Part shown: positions 34,664-42,200 of the stretch, in pieces
How positions within the stretch are numbered: the first letter of the stretch is position 1
Layout: every line of letters starts with the position of its first letter
Assembly (NCBI RefSeq): GCF_020682705.1
Contig: NZ_JAGTTN010000003.1
Span: 496,001 to 560,000 of the forward strand
Length of the DNA stretch: 64,000 bases
Direction of reading: 5' to 3'
Origin: Microbacterium allomyrinae
Lineage (GTDB): Bacteria > Actinomycetota > Actinomycetes > Actinomycetales > Microbacteriaceae
Translations under genes and position numbers: made by a program
Notes under the pieces: generated by a model
Seen by the model: the letters and a program-made list of their open reading frames with translations, nothing else
Told to the model about the DNA's origin: nothing
Databases searched by the model: none

Positions 34664-34704
34664 CGCGATATATCGCGTGTTCGATGCTAACACGATATAT
34701 CGCG
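34664..34704 (-). promoter_or_regulatory. Double GATATATC operator of the DUF4097-PadR operon
   Basis: Two palindromic boxes, CGCGATATATCGCG at 34664-34677 and CACGATATATCGCG at 34691-34704 (plus-strand reading), flank a -10-like TAGCAT on the minus strand (34684-34689). The distal box plus -10 stretch is nearly identical to the promoter at 31139-31163. Confidence 0.8.
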
Positions 34705-34744
34705 AGTCGTCTACTCTCCGTGGGATGAGCGACTCAAAGCGCAG

Positions 34745-34775
34745 TTGACATTGACGCGACGTCAAGCTTTAGCGT
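34745..34775 (+). promoter_or_regulatory. MerR-type promoter and operator
   Basis: The -35 TTGACA (34745-34750) and the -10-like TAGCGT (34770-34775) are 19 bases apart, the long spacer typical of MerR-activated promoters. The palindrome TTGACGCGACGTCAA (34751-34765) fills the spacer. It lies just upstream of the TipA-like gene and indicates autoregulation. Confidence 0.82.
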
Positions 34776-34808
34776 GGAGATCACGACGCCGAGAATCGAG
34801 GAGGGCAC

Positions 34809-35594
34809 ATGGACGAGGACCGCGAGTGGGCGATCCAGCAGATCGCGAAGCTGGCCGGCACGACGAGCCGGACCCTCCGCCACTACGACGACATCGGGCT
34901 GCTCGCCCCCACCCGCATCGGCCGCAACGGCTACCGCCACTACGACGAGACCGCGCTCGTGCGGCTGCAGCGCATTCTGCTCCTGCGCGATCTCGGACTC
35001 GGACTGCCGCAGATCGCCGAGGTGCTCACTCGAGGCGAGGGCGAGGCGCACGCGCTCGAGACCCATCTCGCGTGGCTGCGGCAGGAGCAGAACCGACTGG
35101 CGCGACAGATCGCATCGGTCCAGACCACCATCGACGCACTGAGAGGAGGTGAACGACTGATGGCAGAGAACATGTTCGACGGCTTCGACCACACCCGGTA
35201 CCGGGACGAGGTCGAACAGCGCTGGGGCAAGAAGGCCTACGCCGACAGCGACCGCTGGTGGCGCTCGATGAGTGCCGACGAGAAGGCGACGTGGCAGCAA
35301 CGGGTGTCGGATCTCGGTCGTGACTGGATCGCGGCCGCCGAGAGCGGCATCGCGCCCGCAAGCGCCGAGGCCCAGGCTCTCGCCGAGCGCCACGTGCAGT
35401 GGTTGACCGGCATCCCCGGCACGCCCGCAGCGGCCGGAGCCGGAGGCGACGTGAAGGCCTACGTCATCGGCCTCGGCGAGATGTACGTGGCCGATCCCCG
35501 CTTCGGTGCCAACTACGCCACGAGCGCAGGGGGCACTGCGGGGGCCGAGTTCGTGCGCGACGCGCTCCGCATCTACGCGGACGCGAACCTGTAG
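34809..35594 (+). CDS. MerR family regulator with TipAS-like domain
   Basis: This is a 261-residue regulator. The N-terminal MerR DNA-binding part is WAIQQIAKLAGTTSRTLRHYDDIGLLAPTRIGRNGYRHYDETAL, followed by a dimerising coiled coil. The C-terminal half from about residue 125 matches the TipAS antibiotic-recognition domain (MFDGFDHTRYRDEVEQRWG, then DSDRWWRSMSADEKATW). In TipA this domain traps thiopeptide antibiotics and the protein then activates its own promoter. An internal start like that of TipAS is possible at the ATG at 35161, after a GGAGGTG ribosome site. The MerR-type promoter in front supports autoregulation. The ligand is unknown. Confidence 0.93.
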   Translation: MDEDREWAIQQIAKLAGTTSRTLRHYDDIGLLAPTRIGRNGYRHYDETALVRLQRILLLRDLGLGLPQIAEVLTRGEGEAHALETHLAWLRQEQNRLARQIASVQTTIDALRGGERLMAENMFDGFDHTRYRDEVEQRWGKKAYADSDRWWRSMSADEKATWQQRVSDLGRDWIAAAESGIAPASAEAQALAERHVQWLTGIPGTPAAAGAGGDVKAYVIGLGEMYVADPRFGANYATSAGGTAGAEFVRDALRIYADANL

Positions 35595-35611
35595 TCGCTC
35601 CACGAGAATGA

Positions 35612-35654
35612 CGGATGCCGCGGCGCGGTCACGGGGACCGGGCCGCGGCATCCG
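35612..35654. terminator. Bidirectional terminator hairpin
   Basis: A 13-base-pair stem CGGATGCCGCGGC (35612-35624) against 35642-35654 has a smaller GGTC/GACC pairing in the loop. It lies between the convergent MerR gene and the small membrane-protein gene. Confidence 0.75.
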
Positions 35655-35671
35655 CTATCCGGGGTGGCGGG

Positions 35672-35836
35672 TCAGGTGCTCCGACCGCCGCTGATGACGC
35701 GGAACAGGAAGGCGATGAGCGCGATCACTCCGACGATGAGCGCCACCCACAGCAGCCAGCTCAGCGCGGAGTTGAGACCGCCGACGATCGCGAGCACGAT
35801 CGCGACGACGATGATGATGATCAGGGCGAGGTTCAT
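35672..35836 (-). CDS. Small two-helix membrane protein
   Basis: This is a 54-residue hydrophobic protein with two helices (LALIIIIVVAIVLAIVGGL and LSWLLWVALIVGVIALIAFLF) and the end RVISGGRST. It resembles the 52-residue protein encoded at 7255-7413 in order and composition. Its ATG has a GGAG site about ten bases upstream, after a longer open frame whose upstream part is Arg/Cys-rich and unlikely to be real. No function is known; small hydrophobic proteins of this type are often stress-linked. It is convergent with the MerR gene. Confidence 0.72.
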   Translation of the reverse strand: MNLALIIIIVVAIVLAIVGGLNSALSWLLWVALIVGVIALIAFLFRVISGGRST

Positions 35837-36051
35837 TTGGAGGTTCTCCTTCTCCTTGTCGATGCGCGGGGTAGCGCACCGGATGCCTCGTGGGCACATC
35901 TCGACACTTCCACTCGCCCGGCGACGGACGTAGGGGGTTGACGCGGTTCCGGAGGCGGTGCTACTGGCCTGAATACGGACGGCGATTAGTCGCGATGGCC
36001 GGGCATGTCAAGCCCCGTGAACGCGAGCCGGCGCGGTCGTAGCGTCGCGTC

Positions 36052-36939
36052 ATGACGACTTCGGCGCCGACAGATCCGACCGAGAAGCACCACTCCGGAG
36101 GCTTTCCCGCCCAGGAGCAGGAGCAGCCCGGCCTGACAGACGAGACACGTCCCACACCCGATCATGGCGAGCGCTCATACCGCGGTTCCCGGCGGTTGAG
36201 CGACCGGCGAGCCCTCGTGACGGGTGGGGATTCCGGCATCGGCCGCGCGGTTGCGATCGCGTTCGCCCGGGAGGGCGCCGACGTCGCGCTGACGCATCTG
36301 CCCGAGGAGCAGGACGACGCCGACGAGACGGCGCGCTGGGTGACGGAAGCCGGTCCGAAGGCTCTGGCTCTCGCGGGCGATCTCCAGGACGAGGACTTCT
36401 GCGCCGAGATCGTCGAGCGCACCGTCGCCGAACTCGGCGGATTGGATGTGCTCGTCCTCAACGCGGCCTACCAGAAGGACCGTGACGGCCTCGAGTCGCT
36501 CGAGACCGCGGAGATCGATCGCGTGTTCCGCACCAACCTCTATGCGCCGATGTTCACCGCGCGGGCCGCGATCCCGCACCTGAAGCCCGGCTCGTCGATC
36601 ATCGTGACGACGTCGATCCAGGCGTTCAACCCGTCGCCGGCACTGATCGACTACGCGATGACAAAGGCCGCTCATGTCGCCTTCGTCAAGGCGCTCGCCG
36701 AAGAGCTCGGGCCACGCGGCATCCGCGTGAACGGCGTGGCCCCGGGCCCGATCTGGACCCCGCTCATCCCTGCGACGGGGTGGGATGCCGAGAGGCTCGC
36801 CACCTTCGGCACCGACACTCCGCTCGGGCGAGCGGGCCAGCCGGCCGAGCTCGCCGGGGCATACGTCTACCTCGCCAGTGAGGATGCCTCGTACACCTCG
36901 GGCGCGATCCTGCCGGTCACCGGCGGCAAGCCGCTCTGA
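36052..36939 (+). CDS. SDR family oxidoreductase (YghA/GSP39-like)
   Basis: This is a 295-residue short-chain dehydrogenase with an N-terminal extension of about 50 residues (PTDPTEKHHSGGFPAQEQEQ), typical of the YghA/general-stress-protein-39 group. The cofactor loop is ALVTGGDSGIGRA, and the active site is Ser188 with Tyr201 and Lys205 in DYAMTKAAH. The ending GAILPVTGGKPL is family-typical. It likely reduces carbonyl compounds with NADPH or NADH; the substrate is unknown. The ATG is six bases after TAGCGT, so it is probably leaderless. The next gene, for a Rho-N protein, follows 58 bases later and may be cotranscribed. Confidence 0.92.
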   Translation: MTTSAPTDPTEKHHSGGFPAQEQEQPGLTDETRPTPDHGERSYRGSRRLSDRRALVTGGDSGIGRAVAIAFAREGADVALTHLPEEQDDADETARWVTEAGPKALALAGDLQDEDFCAEIVERTVAELGGLDVLVLNAAYQKDRDGLESLETAEIDRVFRTNLYAPMFTARAAIPHLKPGSSIIVTTSIQAFNPSPALIDYAMTKAAHVAFVKALAEELGPRGIRVNGVAPGPIWTPLIPATGWDAERLATFGTDTPLGRAGQPAELAGAYVYLASEDASYTSGAILPVTGGKPL

Positions 36940-36997
36940 GAACCGGACAGCAGGTGACGTCCGCGCCGATCGCGGACGATGACGAAGGGAGCAGCAC

Positions 36998-37264
36998 ATG
37001 CCGAAGGGACGCGGATCCGCACTCAAGGATCGCGAACTGTACGAAGAGCTCCGCGACGATGGGGCCTCGAAGGAGAAGGCGGCGCGCATCTCGAACGCTG
37101 CGGCGAGTCAGGGCCGCGGGACCGTCGGACGCCGCGGCGCGACCGCGAAGGATCTCGACGACCGCACCGTTCCCGAGCTGCGCACACGTGCCAAGGAGCT
37201 GGGGATCACGGGATACTCGGGGAAGAAGAAGGCCGAGCTCATCTCGATGATCCGCAACCACTGA
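36998..37264 (+). CDS. Rho-N/SAP-type small protein (DUF7218-like)
   Basis: This is an 88-residue basic protein. The first half, GRGSALKDRELYEELRDDGASKEKAARISNAAA, matches a small plant- and bacteria-wide domain often labelled DUF7218. The second half, TVPELRTRAKELGITGYSGKKKAELISMIRN, is a Rho termination factor N-terminal or SAP-like helix-extended-loop-helix that binds nucleic acids. The start ATG 36998 has a GAAGGGAGCAG ribosome site. It lies between the SDR gene and topoisomerase IB on the same strand, a stress-linked arrangement. It may bind DNA or RNA; no specific role is known. Confidence 0.85.
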   Translation: MPKGRGSALKDRELYEELRDDGASKEKAARISNAAASQGRGTVGRRGATAKDLDDRTVPELRTRAKELGITGYSGKKKAELISMIRNH

Positions 37265-37309
37265 GTCGCGGCCTCGAACACTCGGCGACCGGACAGAGGG
37301 GGGTGACGG

Positions 37310-38293
37310 ATGCCGCGACTCGCGCGCGTTCGTCCCCTCGATGATCCCGGCATCCGCCGGGTGCGCGCGGGTACGGGGTTTCGGTACCTCGACGCGAAAG
37401 GGCGCTCGCCCTCGCAGCGACACCTCGATCGCATCCACGCGCTCGTGATCCCGCCCGCGTGGGAGGGCGTCTGGATCAGCGAACGATCCGACGGTCACAT
37501 CCAGGCGGTGGGGACCGACGACGCCGGGCGCCGGCAGTACATCTACCATCCGGACTGGACGTCCGGCCGCGACCGGGGCAAGTTCGCACGGACGCTCGCT
37601 CTCGCCGACGCCCTGCCGCGCGCCCGGGGCAGGGCCACGACATCGCTGCGCCGAGAAGCGCTCGATCGCGAGCGCGTGCTGGCGGTGTCGTTCCGGCTTC
37701 TGGACCAGGCGGCGCCCCGGATCGGCTCCGAGCGCTACCTCGCGGCGCACGGCAGCAGGGGTCTCACCACGCTGCAGCGACGGAACGCCTCGGTCGAGGC
37801 ATCCGTCGTCTCGCTCGCCTTTCCGGGCAAGAGCGGCAAGCGGCAGCTGCTCGAGATCGACGACGCCGACCTCGCCGCCGCGGTCGCGCTGCTCGCAGCC
37901 GGAAGGCCAAAGTCGGCGCTGCTGGCGTGGGAGCGAGGCCGGAGGCGGGTGCCCCTCACTCCGGCGGAGGTGAACGCGTACGTGCGTGCGCTCACGGGAG
38001 GCTCCTTCACTGCCAAGGACTTCCGGACGCTGCGCGGCACCATCCTCGCGGCCGAGGCGCTGGCCCGCATCGGCACGGTCGACACGAAGGTCGACCGCAA
38101 GCGGGCGGAGGCGCTGGCGGTGCGCGCGACCGCCGAGGGACTGGGCAACACGCCCGCCGTCGCCCGAGGCTCGTACATCGATCCCCGCGTGTTCACGCGC
38201 TACCGCGAGGGGCACCTGCTCGATCTGTCGGTCTCGCCCGAGTCAGCGATCCGCGCGCTGCTGCGTCCCGGCCGTGGCCGCCCTCGCGAGTAG
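37310..38293 (+). CDS. DNA topoisomerase IB (poxvirus-type)
   Basis: This is a 327-residue type IB topoisomerase that relaxes supercoils through a 3'-phosphotyrosine link. N-terminal marks are GFRYLDAKGRSPSQRHLDRIHALVIPPAWEGVWI. The catalytic core includes SFTAKDFRTLRGTILAAEAL and the nucleophile Tyr289 in RGSYIDPRVF. Other catalytic Arg/Lys residues appear in place. It follows the Rho-N gene by 45 bases. The TAG stop (38291-38293) is also the first half of the -10 box for the next gene. Bacterial copies are accessory enzymes, and its partner processes are unknown. Confidence 0.93.
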   Translation: MPRLARVRPLDDPGIRRVRAGTGFRYLDAKGRSPSQRHLDRIHALVIPPAWEGVWISERSDGHIQAVGTDDAGRRQYIYHPDWTSGRDRGKFARTLALADALPRARGRATTSLRREALDRERVLAVSFRLLDQAAPRIGSERYLAAHGSRGLTTLQRRNASVEASVVSLAFPGKSGKRQLLEIDDADLAAAVALLAAGRPKSALLAWERGRRRVPLTPAEVNAYVRALTGGSFTAKDFRTLRGTILAAEALARIGTVDTKVDRKRAEALAVRATAEGLGNTPAVARGSYIDPRVFTRYREGHLLDLSVSPESAIRALLRPGRGRPRE

Positions 38294-38302
38294 CGTGGAA
38301 GG

Positions 38303-38716
38303 GTGGCCCACCCCGTCGACGCGCGCACCCTCGGGTATGTCGTGGTCGGCGGCGTCGTGGGAGTCCTCGCGCGGGCGGCGCTGCTCGCCCCGATCGCCGA
38401 CCCGGCGGCCGTGCCGTGGGTCACCCTGGCGATCAACGCCGTCGGATCGCTGCTGCTCGGCGTGGTCGTCGGCTGGCTCGATGACAGGCGTCCCCACGCC
38501 CGTGCGTTCCTCGGTACGGGCGTCCTGGGCGGCTTCACCACCTACAGCGCCTTCGCGGTCGAGACGGCGCTGTGGGTCACCACGCCTGCCCTCGCGGGCC
38601 TGCTGGCCGCGGCATCCGTCATCGCCGGCGTCGCGGGCGCGATCGTCGGACTCTTCGCCGGACGCCGGATCGCCGACCGGCCCGGCCGGATCGAGGCGCC
38701 GGAGGACGCCGAGTGA
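38303..38716 (+). CDS. crcB: Fluoride exporter subunit FluC/CrcB (first)
   Basis: This is a 137-residue four-helix subunit of a Fluc fluoride channel. Family marks are GVLARAALLA in helix 1, LAINAVGSLLLG in helix 2, and FLGTGVLGGFTTYSAFAVE in helix 3. GTG 38303 lies six bases after TAGCGT, a leaderless promoter that overlaps the topoisomerase stop codon. A second crcB gene overlaps the stop (GTGA), so the two subunits probably form a heterodimer, as in many Gram-positives. No fluoride riboswitch fits in the nine-base gap upstream. Confidence 0.93.
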   Translation: MAHPVDARTLGYVVVGGVVGVLARAALLAPIADPAAVPWVTLAINAVGSLLLGVVVGWLDDRRPHARAFLGTGVLGGFTTYSAFAVETALWVTTPALAGLLAAASVIAGVAGAIVGLFAGRRIADRPGRIEAPEDAE

Positions 38717-39102
38717 GGGCGTGGCTGCTGTTGGTCGTCGCCGTCTCGGGTGGCCTGGGCGCGGGGCTCCGATACGTCGCCGATCGCCTGCTGACGCCGG
38801 CCGGCGGCGGGCGCTTCCCCCTCGGCATCCTCATCGTCAACGTGTCGGGCTCGTTCGCGCTCGGGGTGCTGACGGGCCTGGGCACCGCGGTGATGCCCGA
38901 GATCGCGCTCGCGCTGGGGCTGGGCCTGCTCGGCGGGTACACGACCTTCAGCACGGTCTCGGTCGAATCCGTGCTGCTCGCACAGCGGGGGCGGTGGAGG
39001 GATGCCGCGCTCAACCTGTTCGGCACGCTCGCGCTCGCCGTCCTGGGCGCCGGTCTCGGCATCGTGCTCGGCGCGGGGATCGCCACGGCGCTCGCTCTCT
39101 GA
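38713..39102 (+). CDS. crcB: Fluoride exporter subunit FluC/CrcB (second)
   Basis: This is a 129-residue four-helix protein with the same marks as its upstream partner: GGLGAGLRYVADRLL, GILIVNVSGSFALGVL and LGLLGGYTTFSTVSVESVLL. GTG 38713 overlaps the stop of the first subunit gene, so translation is coupled and the two should be made in equal amounts. Together they form a membrane channel that lets fluoride leave the cell. Confidence 0.93.
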   Translation: MRAWLLLVVAVSGGLGAGLRYVADRLLTPAGGGRFPLGILIVNVSGSFALGVLTGLGTAVMPEIALALGLGLLGGYTTFSTVSVESVLLAQRGRWRDAALNLFGTLALAVLGAGLGIVLGAGIATALAL

Positions 39103-39157
39103 ATCGCGACTCTGCCCGCGGCGGATCGCGGCGGAACGCCGTGAAATACTGAAACCC

Positions 39158-39173
39158 GATACGTTCCCGTATC
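39158..39173. promoter_or_regulatory. Palindrome upstream of the RND permease gene
   Basis: GATACGTTCCCGTATC has 6-base arms around TTCC, about 50 bases before the GTG start and next to the AT-rich GTGAAATACTGAAA. It could be an operator for a TetR- or MarR-type regulator; none is encoded nearby. Confidence 0.45.
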
Positions 39174-39220
39174 CATCGCGCGCCTGCGCGCGGTCTGAAC
39201 CCATTCCAGCGAAGGCATCC

Positions 39221-42200
39221 GTGTCGAACCTCGCCATTCTGAGTCTCAAGAACCGCGCTCTCATCGCGCTCGTCACGATCGTGGCCGCCATCTTCGGCGG
39301 GCTCGCACTCGTGAATCTCAAGCAGGAGCTCATCCCCTCGATCGAGTTCCCGGCGCTCATCGTCGTCTCGACGTACCCGGGTGCGTCCCCCGAGGTGGTG
39401 AACAACGACGTCTCGACACCCATCGAGACCGCCATCCAGGGCGTCGCCGGGCTCGAGTCGAGCACCGCGACGAGCACCACCAACGCCTCGATCGTGCAGG
39501 CGTCCTTCACCTACGGCACCGACCTCGCCACCGCCGAGCAGAAGATGACGCAGGCGATCAACCGCATCCAGAGTCAGCTTCCCGAGGGTGTGCAGCCGAC
39601 CGTCATCTCGGCGAGCATCGATGACTTCCCCGTCATTCAGGTGGCCGTGACCGGCTACGACGACGAGGCGACCATCCAGGCGCAGCTCGAGGGATCCGTC
39701 ATCCCCGATCTCGAGGATGTCGACGGCGTCAACGCCGCAGAGATCGTCGGCGGCGTGGGGCAGCGCGTCACGATCACGCCGGATCCGGCGAAGCTGGCGG
39801 AGACGGGCTACACGCAGCAGGCGATCCGTGACGCGCTGGATCAGAACGGCGTGCTGTTCCCGGGCGGCGAGATCACCGAGGACGGCGCGACGCTCACGGT
39901 GCAGACGGGCGCCAAGGTGACATCGGTCGATGAGATCGGGTCGCTGCCGCTCGTGCCCTCCGAGGCCGAGCAGTTCGGTGAGGGGCTCGTGACCATCGCG
40001 GACGTCGCCGCCGTCGCGCAGGAGGCGGACCCCGTCACGACGATCTCGCGCGTCAACGGCGAGCCCGCGCTCACGATCGCTGTGACGAAGCTTCCGTCGG
40101 CCAACACCGTCGACGTGTCGCGTGGCGTGCTCGCGCTCCTTCCCGACATGGAGGAATCGCTCGACGGCGCCGAGTTCACCGTCGTGTTCGACCAGGCCCC
40201 GTACATCCAGGAGTCGATCGACACGCTCGCGAAGGAGGGACTGCTCGGCCTCGTCTTCGCGGTGCTGGTGATCTTCGTCTTCCTGCTGTCGGTGCGCTCG
40301 ACGCTCGTCGCGGCGATCTCGATCCCGACCAGCGTGCTGATCACGTTCATCGGCATCCAGGCCTTCGGGTACTCGCTCAACATCCTGACCCTCGGAGCTC
40401 TGACGATCGCGATCGGTCGAGTCGTCGACGACTCCATCGTCGTGATCGAGAACATCAAACGGCACTACGTCGGCGACGCCGACAAGAAGACCTCGATCCT
40501 GCTGGCCGTGCGCGAGGTCGCATCCGCGATCACGGCGTCGACGATCACCACCGTCGCGGTGTTCCTGCCGATCGCATTCGTGGGCGATGTCACGGGCGAG
40601 CTGTTCCGTCCGTTCGCGCTGACCGTGACGATCGCGATGACGGCCTCGCTGTTCGTCGCGCTCACGATCGTGCCCGTGCTCGCGTATTGGTTCATGCGTC
40701 CGGGCAAGCCGATCCTCGACGCCGACGGCGTGCAGATCGATCCGGAGGATCCGGATGCCCCGCCCAGCCGGCTGCAGAAGAGCTATCTGCCGATCCTGCG
40801 GTGGACCCTCAAGCACTCGTGGGTCACGCTGGGCCTCGCGCTCCTCGTGCTCGCAGGCACCGTCGCCGCCGCGCCGTACATGAAGACCAACTTCCTCGGC
40901 GACTCCGGACAGAACACGTTCACGATGACGCAGGACATCGGGCCCGCCCCGAGCCTCGAGGCCGAGGGGGAGGCCGCCGCGCAGGTCGAGGAGGTCCTCC
41001 TCGACATCGAGGGCATCGAAACGGTGCAGGTGTCGATCGGTTCGAGCGGCTCGGCGCTGCGCGACGCCTTCTCGGGGGGCGGCAGCGGCATCACCTATTC
41101 GATCACCACCGATCCCGGCGTCGACCAGGTCGCCCTTCGCGAAGAGGTGCAGGACGCGGTCGCGGACCTCGATGCCGGTGAGATCACGGTCGCAGCGTCC
41201 GGCGGCGGCTTCGGCTCGAGCGACATCGCGATCGACGTCACCGCCCCCGACTCCGAGACGCTGCAGACGGCGACGGATGCCGTGATCGCCGCGGTCGACG
41301 GACAGGACGGCGTGGGACAGGTGTCGAGCAACCTCTCGGCATCTCTCCCGTACATCGCGGTGACCGTCGATCGGGACGCCGCTGCCGAACTCGGCCTGTC
41401 GGAGGTGGCCGTCGGCGCCCTCGTGTCGAGCACGATGCAGCCGCAGTCGATCGGCTCGGTCGAGATCGACGACACGTCGCTCACGGTGTACCTGGCAGCC
41501 TCGGAGACGCCCGCCTCCCTCGATGAGCTGCGGCAGATGACCGTGCCGAGCGCGGCGGGTCCGATTCCGCTCGAACAGGTCGCGACCGTCGAAGAGAGCG
41601 AAGGACCGACCTCGATCACGACCGAGGGCGGTCAGCGGACCGCCACGGTGACCGTCACGCCCTCTACCGACGACCTCGCCACAGCATCGGCGTCGGTGAC
41701 GCTCGCGCTCGAGGACGCGGATCTTCCGCCCGCGGCCGGCGCCTCGCTCGGCGGTGTGCTGACCCAGCAGCAGGATGCGTTCTCGCAGCTCGGCCTCGCA
41801 CTGCTCGCGGCGATCCTGATCGTCTACATCGTGATGGTCGCGACGTTCAAGTCGCTGCGTCAGCCGCTGCTGCTGCTCGTGTCGGTGCCCTTCGCGGCCA
41901 CCGGCGCGATCCTGCTGCAGATCATCACCGGTGTGCCGCTCGGCGTCGCATCGCTCATCGGCGTGCTGATGCTCATCGGCATCGTCGTGACGAACGCGAT
42001 CGTGCTCGTCGACCTCGTGAACCAGTACCGGACGAAGGGGCTGTCGGCCCACGACGCCACTGTCGCCGGCGGTTCGCGACGTCTTCGCCCGATCCTCATG
42101 ACGGCGCTCGCCACGATCTTCGCGCTGACGCCGATGGCGATGGGAATCACGGGTCAGGGCGGGTTCATCTCGCAGCCGCTCGCGATCGTCGTGATCGGCG

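Noticed and set aside
38294..38302. Fluoride riboswitch before crcB
   Set aside because: Only nine bases separate the topoisomerase stop and the crcB start, and the start looks leaderless.
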